Assembly (NCBI GenBank): GCA_002506595.1
Contig: DAXV01000014.1
Location: 1,742 to 6,787, forward strand
Reading direction: 5' to 3'
From: Acidilobaceae archaeon UBA158
Lineage (GTDB): Archaea; Thermoproteota; Thermoprotei_A; Sulfolobales; Acidilobaceae
Length of the DNA stretch: 5,046 bases
The position numbers were made by a program, and so were the translations under genes. This document shows, piece by piece, positions 1-5,046 of this stretch (position 1 is its first letter; every line of letters starts with the position of its first letter). The notes under the pieces are model-generated. The model worked only from the letters and a program-made list of their open reading frames with translations. It was not told the origin of the DNA and did no database searches.

Positions 1-1172
1 AGAACAAATCTCAAATCTACAACAGTTTTTCCTTTGATTAGTTCTGAATAATTAGGTTCATCAAGGTAAATTGTTGAACCTCCTTTTTCATTTTTTATGC
101 TTAAATCAATGACTCCTGTCTCATTAAGTAATGTAACTGATCTAATTATGTTATCCTGTGTTGACTTATGTATATTCATATTGTCCATTACTTTTTCACA
201 ATTCTTAACCCAATAATCTATTGTACCTTCGCATTTTTCAGTTAGAACTTTGAAAAATGCAGCTCCCTGAGATGAGAAAAATGGGGATATTTCTGGTATT
301 AACTTATATGTCTTGACTAACCTAAAACCAATTAAATTAATTTTTGAAGTATTGTTTTCATTTTTTATAATAATAGAATTTCTATCAATATTTTCTATCT
401 CATATTTCAAATTTGTTCTCTTTATGTAATTTTCTGCTATCTCTTTAACTGAAAGATTTGAGTACTCCTTTGTTATTGGTACAACAATGTTAAAACCTAA
501 ATCAGCTGCTGCTTTTATATAATCTCCCTGTATATCAAAGACTATTAACGGTATCTTGCTGTTTTTCATGATTACCTTTAATAAATTAGTTTTGCCAGCA
601 CCTGTTGTTCCTACAATTAATACGTGATGTCTTAAAATTTCATCAGTTAACTTTAATTTTATATCCAATTCTTTATATCCTTCTATTAAATTACCAATCT
701 CAACTCCTTCATCAGGTAGGCCCAACATTTTCTTTATAAATTCCTTATTAGGTATAAAAATAGGACTTTGAGGATCAATAGGGGAAGACGGTGGGACTAC
801 TTCTCCATTTATTTCTTCTGATAATAATTCAATAGTTAATGTTAAAGGTGTTGTTATGCTTGAGACATCTTCTGTTGGAGTTAATGCAGGTATCTTAGAT
901 ATTGCTAAGATATCTGATCTTTCAACGTTAATTATTCTACCTAAAATTAATGATTTAGAAAATGGTAAAGATATACCTATATAACTTCCTATCAAAAACC
1001 TTTTGTTTAAATACACTTCAAAAGGTATTTCTGCATTTATTTCATTGTTTTCTTTTCCATAAGATATTGGTGTTATTCGAGAGGCTAAACCAACAACTTC
1101 ACCATTTTTGCTTGCATTTTCCTTTGCTTCATCAATAAGAGCCTTTATGTTTATTGTTTCATTGGAGGACAT
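1..1172 (-). CDS. herA: HerA-type DNA translocase/helicase ATPase (3' part beyond the left edge)
   Basis: This is the first 390 codons of a HerA-family ATPase; the gene leaves the window before its stop. HerA proteins form hexamers that pump double-stranded DNA and, in archaea, feed it to the nuclease NurA. Residues ~20-120 look like the beta-rich HAS-barrel that begins HerA proteins (segments FEVYLNKRFLIGSYIGI and LILGRIINVE). Walker A is GTTGAGKT at residues 188-195, preceded by HHVLIV. The next strand, IPLIVFDIQGDY (207-218), fits the HerA 'D..G(E/D)Y' motif. Walker B, the sensor Gln and the Arg finger should lie in the missing ~100-130 residues, so catalytic completeness cannot be judged. 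The ATG at 1172 is chosen because AGGTGA stands just upstream and an in-frame TAA comes eight codons before it. It is divergent from nurA, 70 bases away, which supports a HerA-NurA pair. The family call is firm; being the housekeeping copy is doubtful because mre11 and rad50 are not adjacent on the nurA side. Confidence 0.87.
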   Translation of the reverse strand, partial: MSSNETINIKALIDEAKENASKNGEVVGLASRITPISYGKENNEINAEIPFEVYLNKRFLIGSYIGISLPFSKSLILGRIINVERSDILAISKIPALTPTEDVSSITTPLTLTIELLSEEINGEVVPPSSPIDPQSPIFIPNKEFIKKMLGLPDEGVEIGNLIEGYKELDIKLKLTDEILRHHVLIVGTTGAGKTNLLKVIMKNSKIPLIVFDIQGDYIKAAADLGFNIVVPITKEYSNLSVKEIAENYIKRTNLKYEIENIDRNSIIIKNENNTSKINLIGFRLVKTYKLIPEISPFFSSQGAAFFKVLTEKCEGTIDYWVKNCEKVMDNMNIHKSTQDNIIRSVTLLNETGVIDLSIKNEKGGSTIYLDEPNYSELIKGKTVVDLRFV

Positions 1173-1176
1173 TAAA

Positions 1177-1182
1177 TCACCT
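1177..1182 (-). promoter_or_regulatory. Shine-Dalgarno site of herA
   Basis: The minus strand reads AGGTGA followed by TTTA and the ATG. It is an excellent match to the crenarchaeal anti-Shine-Dalgarno sequence and fixes the start at 1172. Its presence implies a transcript with a short leader and not a leaderless one. Confidence 0.75.
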
Positions 1183-1194
1183 ATTGCTATTTGT

Positions 1195-1203
1195 TATTTT
1201 AAA
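1195..1203 (+). promoter_or_regulatory. Putative TATA box for nurA
   Basis: The plus strand reads TATTTTAAA here. A start site about 26 bases downstream would fall near 1226 and give a leader of ~17 bases containing the AGGGG site before the ATG at 1243. The alternative box TTTTTAAAT at 1212-1220 would give a leaderless transcript beginning at the ATG, which fits less well with the visible Shine-Dalgarno site. Confidence 0.38.
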
Positions 1204-1204
1204 G

Positions 1205-1218
1205 TTAAAAATTTTTAA
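1205..1218. repeat. Perfect 14-base palindrome in the herA-nurA promoter gap
   Basis: TTAAAAATTTTTAA reads the same on both strands. Its axis, between 1211 and 1212, lies close to the midpoint between the two start codons and between the two proposed TATA boxes. It could be an operator for a dimeric regulator or simply the product of overlapping A/T-rich promoter elements. In DNA this A/T rich, a palindrome of this kind can arise by chance. Confidence 0.4.
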
Positions 1219-1221
1219 ATA
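1213..1221 (-). promoter_or_regulatory. Putative TATA box for herA
   Basis: The minus strand reads TATTTAAAA here. Taking the usual archaeal distance of about 26 bases from box to start site, transcription would begin near 1190, giving a leader of ~18 bases that contains the AGGTGA site. The nearer TATA-like stretch at ~1195-1203 would put the start at about 1174 and lose the Shine-Dalgarno site, so the farther box is preferred. The whole gap is A/T rich, so the exact box is uncertain. Confidence 0.4.
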
Positions 1222-1232
1222 TTATTTTTACT

Positions 1233-1237
1233 AGGGG
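1233..1237 (+). promoter_or_regulatory. Shine-Dalgarno site of nurA
   Basis: AGGGG lies five bases before the ATG at 1243. It is a fair, imperfect match to the crenarchaeal anti-Shine-Dalgarno sequence. It supports the ATG as the start, as does an in-frame TAA at 1216-1218 with no other start codon between. Confidence 0.6.
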
Positions 1238-1242
1238 TTAAA

Positions 1243-2268
1243 ATGGAAGTAGATTATGCAATAAAATCATTGATAAAATTATTAGCTGAAATTTCTTATA
1301 ATGAAAGCTACTTAGGAACAGATTTACCATCGGGTATCATTGATGAAACGAGTTACATTACTTATGAAAACGAAATAGAAAATTGTGAGCCATTAGATTA
1401 CTTTGGTTATTTAGATAGCTCATCAAGAATAATTAATGTTAGGGGCGCAAACATTTATTTCGCTTCATTATATGCCAATGATATGGGCAAACATATATTA
1501 ATACCTTTAGATGCATCAATACCTTTTATTGCAATAAAGGGATCAGATGAAGTCATAAATAAGGTAAAAAACTTTGGATTCATTGTAACTGAAAACATAA
1601 ATCATATACCGTATACTGTTAATTATAAGGATGATAATATTTTAGACGAATTAAGAATAAAACTTGAGAACTATGCTATAAACATGTCTAAAAGTAAGGT
1701 ATTGATAGTAGATGGTCCAATATTTCCTGGGCCATATCTGAAAATTGTTGGAGAACCATACAAGTCTGCATTTGAAAAATTAAATATGGAAAGGAAGACT
1801 GATAATTTAATAGGGATAGTAAAAAGGTTGAGCTTTACAAGAAAATTGAGCAGGGAAGAGAATATAAGGAAAAAATATAAAAAGTTAGTTGAGATGGGAG
1901 CTAGCGATGATATAATAGTTTCTGAGATGGGCAAAGGATTTGAAAAATTTGTTACGCCTATTTATAAGGAAGAAGTTGAAATAGCTGGAAATAAGTTTTA
2001 TAGATACATGGTATATGTGAAGGTAAGAGATAGTGTTTTCAGAGTTGAGAGCAGGGATAAAGAATTGTTATGTAAAGGAGTTTCTACGGCCATAAAGAAT
2101 GCTTCAATAAGGGGGATTCCAGTTTTTATAGAGGCTGCAGATAAGATATCCAAAAGGCTTAGCGCATCTACATATCTTCTATCATTTACATATGCAAAGA
2201 GTTTAATTGGAGTAAGCTATGACGATTGGAATAGGTATATTGAAGCTGTTAAGGACATTAGTGAATGA
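1243..2268 (+). CDS. nurA: NurA-family nuclease, partner of HerA
   Basis: This complete 341-residue protein belongs to the NurA family, the RNase H-like nucleases that resect DNA ends with HerA; the length is normal for archaeal NurA. Motif I is FGYLDSSSRIINVRG (residues 54-68), with the metal-binding Asp at 58. The second signature is VLIVDGPI (153-160), with catalytic Asp157. A helix before it offers Glu142 as the probable third acidic ligand. The C-terminal motif, usually G-Y-P followed by A-H in the families I know, reads GIPVFIEAADK (291-301), so the conserved Tyr and His appear to be Ile292 and Asp300. Residues ~195-235 are charged and helical. No signal peptide or membrane segment is visible, so it is cytoplasmic. 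The gene is divergent from herA across 70 bases and convergent with the ATPase gene at 2503-4977. The family call is firm; activity is less certain because of the altered C-terminal motif. Confidence 0.88.
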   Translation: MEVDYAIKSLIKLLAEISYNESYLGTDLPSGIIDETSYITYENEIENCEPLDYFGYLDSSSRIINVRGANIYFASLYANDMGKHILIPLDASIPFIAIKGSDEVINKVKNFGFIVTENINHIPYTVNYKDDNILDELRIKLENYAINMSKSKVLIVDGPIFPGPYLKIVGEPYKSAFEKLNMERKTDNLIGIVKRLSFTRKLSREENIRKKYKKLVEMGASDDIIVSEMGKGFEKFVTPIYKEEVEIAGNKFYRYMVYVKVRDSVFRVESRDKELLCKGVSTAIKNASIRGIPVFIEAADKISKRLSASTYLLSFTYAKSLIGVSYDDWNRYIEAVKDISE

Positions 2269-2502
2269 AATCTTAAGCTATAAATATTTTTTAATAATAA
2301 ATTTATAAAATTATGTTAAAAAGTTACTAATTTAAAATAGGTTTTATTATATAATATTTTAATAGATAATTAGTTGAAATTACTAAATAGTCGAGAAGAT
2401 AAAATATAAAGAAAGCCTCTAGGAATGAACAAATGCTTAAGTCAAAATGAACTTATAATAATTTTGCGTTATGTATTAATAAATATTCTAAAATAATATT
2501 CA
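2269..2502. other. Convergent intergenic gap with no convincing gene
   Basis: These 234 bases separate two convergent genes. The stretch is strongly A/T rich and contains the T-run that may end nurA transcripts. For the opposite gene I see only a weak T-run on the minus strand (AAAA on the plus strand at 2490-2493). A short inverted repeat, TTAGT/ACTAA at 2370-2374 and 2382-2386, is too short to be meaningful. A TATA-like stretch at 2402-2411 (AAATATAAAG) precedes a slightly less A/T-rich patch and could start a small RNA. A 23-codon frame at 2425-2496 lacks a well-placed ribosome binding site and is not called. Confidence 0.5.
2287..2292 (+). terminator. T-run terminator candidate of nurA
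   Basis: TTTTTT begins 18 bases after the nurA stop codon, in a very A/T-rich stretch and without a stable hairpin. Archaeal RNA polymerase commonly stops at such T-runs. It is a plausible end for the nurA transcript, but not a proven one. Confidence 0.4.
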
Positions 2503-4977
2503 TCAGATAAGCGATTTAGTCAGTTTATCAAAGAGTTCTTTTGCCTCATTATCTAAATTATTGCTGCAACTTATTGCTTTATAAGGAGTTAAAATTATTA
2601 TTCCATATTTATATTCATACTTTTCTACATCATTACATAAATTAGCTGGTGCAAATACAGTTACATATATGTTATTAAACTTAATACTAAGCTTATCATA
2701 ATCAAAGACAAGATTAAAGCACATTTTAATCGTTTCTTGCTTATAATCTGGTTTTGAAATGTTTATAACAAAACAACCATCTCTCGATGTCTTTCTATTA
2801 ACATATGGAATCCTTTGTTTCATGAAATCTTCAATTATTAATCCAGCAATTTTTTCATTCACATTAAAACTTTTTATTATGGGATTAAAACTATTTCTTA
2901 ATAAGCCATCTAGCCAGGAAGGAATTAAATAAGCACATCTATGATTAGTAATTTTAATATAATGGGCTAAAGTTTTTAAATAACTTTCAGGCCCATTGAT
3001 GCCATTAATTATTACATTTGGTACATTTTTATCATAGCACATTGGATTTTTATCAATTAAATCGTACAGTACTTTTAAGATTTCAATGTTCCATAAATCT
3101 ATTGCTTTTGCGACAGCTTTTTCAAATCCTCCCTTAAACGATTTTACTGCGTTACTATTGTCTAATTCTTTTATAATATCATTTATAAAATCATGAGAAT
3201 AATAGTATGTATGTCTCTCATAGCTACCACTTGATATCTTAATTAACTTACTGCATGCGTTAGCTTTAATGCTAAGTTCTAATGCATAATTTATTTTTAT
3301 GTCGTTATTAATTTCTTTAAGTTCTTTATTATAACTCCTTGAATTACTAGCTGACAATACTATATTAACAGCATTTGGATTTTTCGTCTTACAGCTCGAT
3401 AATAGGTAATAAATGATTAATTGGTCTTTTTCGGAAAGATTTTTAATTCTATTTAAAGAGTCTTTCATCAATAAATTTATTCCTTGACTATTAAAGAGCT
3501 CGTTATGGATTAATTCTTTTATTTCGTATACATTAGGGTTTATCTCCATCATCTTATCAATTAATTCTTCCAAATAATTAGTTGTTTCTTTAGCCTCTTT
3601 CGAACTATATCTTAATGTTAAATTGTAGGTAATACGAGAATAAATATCATCTAAACCATATCCTACTGATTTAGCATTTGGATTCAAAGAAAACTGATAT
3701 AATGCATCGAGTAGTATGATATTATTATATTTAATAGCATTATCAATAATTTGAGATATAATAGAATTTGTATCTGTTTCATTTTTAATTTTTTCATCTT
3801 GCTGCTCTTTAAGACTTGGTATCTCTAATATAGTTACTTCTTCTTGATTTTTCTCTTGTTTACTATATTCATTATATTTGTTATTAGTACATATTTTCTC
3901 TTTATTGTAATAATTTTTATATTCTATATAAGGAATTATTTTCATTAATTTGAGATTTTTCTCCCATTTAATTAAAGCATCAAATTTCTCATTAGGCAAC
4001 ATATTTTCTTTTACCATGAATGTATCCATTATTTTTCTTTTATCTGATGGATCTTCTACCTTTAAGGCTATCTTTAAAGCAGTATTATTTATAACATTTT
4101 CTTTAAAATCCTTTAAATTTTGAGAAGCCAAAATAACTGATAAACCATATTTTCGTCCTTCCCTTATCATTTGATCGATAGGTGAGCCGTCAAATGTATA
4201 ATAATGGCCTTCATCTAATATAAGAATAACCCTTAATTCAGGTTTATTTACAGGCTTTAATGAATAAAGATAATCCCATAATTTCTTAGAAATAAAAATA
4301 ATAACAGCCCTTACTAGCTCATCAGATCCAAATCCCCCAAGTAATTTGCTTAGGTCTATTATAGTAATTCCTGGTTTTAATAGATTTGAAAAGTTAATAC
4401 CTCGTTCTCCAGAAAATATTTGGGAATCAAAAAATATATTTAGTCTTGCTATGATACCATTTATTTCATTATCCTTAGGATTTTCTATATATTTCTTATA
4501 TAAAATTTGTTTTATATCTTCAAAAGTTGGTGAATTATTTGGTGTTGATGTAATGGTGTTTTCGCCTATACCTCTTCTCATATAAGATTCTAAAATAATC
4601 TCTCTTAACATATTTTCTTGTTTCGGTCCTAATCCCTTGTTAAATATTTTGTCAAATATGCTTACAATTTCATTAGCAATATCAACTGGTCTTTGATTTT
4701 CTAATATAAGTGGGTTGATTTTGATATTTTCATCGAAATCTATTATTTCTCCCTTATTGTTTTCGAGAAGTTCTTTATATTCACCAGTTTTATCGAAGAT
4801 TATTAGAGGGATATTATATTTGCTTAATTCAGCAGATATCGTCTTCATTAGCTGTGTTTTTCCAGCACCGCTTGTTCCAGTTATCAATACATGTGGATTT
4901 GGTGAATTTTTATCTAGTGGGTTCCAATAGAAAGGTTTTCCGTTATCGCATGCTAAAATAACGTTAATATCAGGCAA
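2503..4977 (-). CDS. HerA/FtsK-class ATPase with a large C-terminal region of unknown function
   Basis: This complete 824-residue protein has two parts. Residues ~1-350 are a P-loop DNA-translocase core: NPHVLITGTSGAGKT at 27-41 includes Walker A (34-41), IIFDKTGEY is at 59-67, Walker B is ILILDEGH at 251-258 with Asp255 and Glu256, GRKYG at 274-278 holds the probable Arg finger, and ASQ at 284-286 holds the sensor Gln. These match HerA-like ATPases, and the NPH-Walker A wording recalls ATPases of conjugation and of phosphorothioation-linked restriction (DptH type). There is no N-terminal HAS-barrel. Residues ~355-405 form a hydrophilic N/K/E/Q-rich linker. Residues ~405-720 look mostly helical and ~725-800 mostly beta; I recognise neither. 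Scattered cysteines do not form a zinc-binding pattern. The start is TTG at 4977, with AGGGG upstream; the first in-frame ATG is codon 44, inside the ATPase core beyond Walker A. The gene is convergent with nurA. The ATPase is secure; substrate and role are unknown. Confidence 0.85.
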   Translation of the reverse strand: MPDINVILACDNGKPFYWNPLDKNSPNPHVLITGTSGAGKTQLMKTISAELSKYNIPLIIFDKTGEYKELLENNKGEIIDFDENIKINPLILENQRPVDIANEIVSIFDKIFNKGLGPKQENMLREIILESYMRRGIGENTITSTPNNSPTFEDIKQILYKKYIENPKDNEINGIIARLNIFFDSQIFSGERGINFSNLLKPGITIIDLSKLLGGFGSDELVRAVIIFISKKLWDYLYSLKPVNKPELRVILILDEGHYYTFDGSPIDQMIREGRKYGLSVILASQNLKDFKENVINNTALKIALKVEDPSDKRKIMDTFMVKENMLPNEKFDALIKWEKNLKLMKIIPYIEYKNYYNKEKICTNNKYNEYSKQEKNQEEVTILEIPSLKEQQDEKIKNETDTNSIISQIIDNAIKYNNIILLDALYQFSLNPNAKSVGYGLDDIYSRITYNLTLRYSSKEAKETTNYLEELIDKMMEINPNVYEIKELIHNELFNSQGINLLMKDSLNRIKNLSEKDQLIIYYLLSSCKTKNPNAVNIVLSASNSRSYNKELKEINNDIKINYALELSIKANACSKLIKISSGSYERHTYYYSHDFINDIIKELDNSNAVKSFKGGFEKAVAKAIDLWNIEILKVLYDLIDKNPMCYDKNVPNVIINGINGPESYLKTLAHYIKITNHRCAYLIPSWLDGLLRNSFNPIIKSFNVNEKIAGLIIEDFMKQRIPYVNRKTSRDGCFVINISKPDYKQETIKMCFNLVFDYDKLSIKFNNIYVTVFAPANLCNDVEKYEYKYGIIILTPYKAISCSNNLDNEAKELFDKLTKSLI

Positions 4978-4983
4978 TCTGTT

Positions 4984-4988
4984 CCCCT
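4984..4988 (-). promoter_or_regulatory. Shine-Dalgarno site deciding the TTG start at 4977
   Basis: The minus strand reads AGGGG, then AACAGA and TTG. The upstream frame stays open to a TAA but contains no ATG, GTG or other TTG, so this site plus the TTG is the only reasonable start that keeps Walker A intact. Confidence 0.6.
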
Positions 4989-5007
4989 GAAAAAATCTTG
5001 TAAAAGA

Positions 5008-5016
5008 GATATAAAT
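5008..5016 (-). promoter_or_regulatory. Putative TATA box of the 824-residue ATPase gene
   Basis: The minus strand reads ATTTATATC, a good crenarchaeal TATA box, preceded by an A-rich stretch that could be the BRE. Transcription would begin near 4985-4988, leaving a leader of about ten bases that just includes the AGGGG site. Confidence 0.5.
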
Positions 5017-5046
5017 TTATTTTTTAAGTTAAACTATTTCAAATTC

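Noticed and set aside
1671..1934. 87-codon open frame on the minus strand
   Set aside because: It lies wholly inside nurA on the opposite strand and its predicted product is an S/L/I/F-rich sequence typical of antisense frames. The nurA frame carries conserved motifs over the same bases.
2370..2386. Inverted repeat TTAGT/ACTAA as a hairpin terminator
   Set aside because: A five-pair A/T-rich stem with a seven-base loop would not be stable at the growth temperature suggested by the gene content, and archaeal termination does not need one.
2425..2496. 23-codon frame starting MNKCLSQNEL in the convergent gap
   Set aside because: The AGG before it is only two bases from the ATG, too close to work as a ribosome binding site, and the nearest TATA-like stretch predicts transcription starting after the ATG. 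A frame of this length is expected by chance.
2590..3470. Cysteines in the C-terminal part of the 824-residue protein as a zinc-binding domain
   Set aside because: They are widely scattered (for example residues 529, 575, 647, 681, 735, 753, 781) without any CxxC pair, so no zinc-finger or Fe-S motif can be supported.
4346..4585. 79-codon open frame on the plus strand
   Set aside because: It is antisense to the ATPase core of the 824-residue gene, with no recognisable product; its hydrophobic character follows from the reverse reading of the ATPase codons.
4715..4930. 71-codon open frame on the plus strand
   Set aside because: It is the reverse reading of the Walker A region of the ATPase gene, which is clearly the coding strand.
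1..5046. CRISPR array, tRNA gene or insertion sequence
   Set aside because: No regularly spaced repeats, no tRNA-like cloverleaf or B-box sequence, and no transposase motifs or terminal inverted repeats were found on reading both strands.

Overview
The window is AT-rich and reads as chromosomal or plasmid DNA of a thermoacidophilic archaeon, most likely in the Sulfolobales. The signs are strong A/T codon bias, Shine-Dalgarno sites that match the 3' end of crenarchaeal 16S rRNA (AGGTGA, AGGGG), TATA-like boxes roughly 25 bases before the predicted transcript starts, and members of the archaeal HerA/NurA DNA-end-processing families. No rRNA, tRNA, CRISPR array, transposase or insertion sequence was seen. 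The lineage is an inference from these signals and not from a marker gene.

Layout. Bases 1-1172 (minus strand) hold the first 390 codons of a HerA-type hexameric DNA translocase: a HAS-barrel-like N-terminus followed by the Walker A half of the ATPase. The gene runs off the left edge. A 70-base AT-rich gap (1173-1242) carries back-to-back, apparently overlapping promoters. Bases 1243-2268 (plus strand) encode a complete NurA-family nuclease. A 234-base gap (2269-2502) follows with no convincing gene. Bases 2503-4977 (minus strand) encode a complete 824-residue protein. Its first ~350 residues are a second HerA/FtsK-class ATPase, and its last ~420 residues match nothing I recognise. Its promoter lies at the right edge (about 5008-5016).

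How the genes may work together. HerA and NurA form a known complex in which the HerA hexamer feeds DNA into a NurA dimer for end resection. In the usual archaeal arrangement they are co-directional with mre11 and rad50. Here they are divergent, share one small promoter region and have no mre11 or rad50 between or beside them within the window. NurA also appears to lack two conserved C-terminal active-site residues. A second HerA-like motor with its own large C-terminal region lies convergent to nurA. Together this suggests a secondary, accessory HerA-NurA pair next to another DNA-translocase protein, possibly a defence or mobile-element module rather than the housekeeping repair operon. That functional reading is inference. 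The family assignments of the HerA and NurA domains are well supported by motifs.
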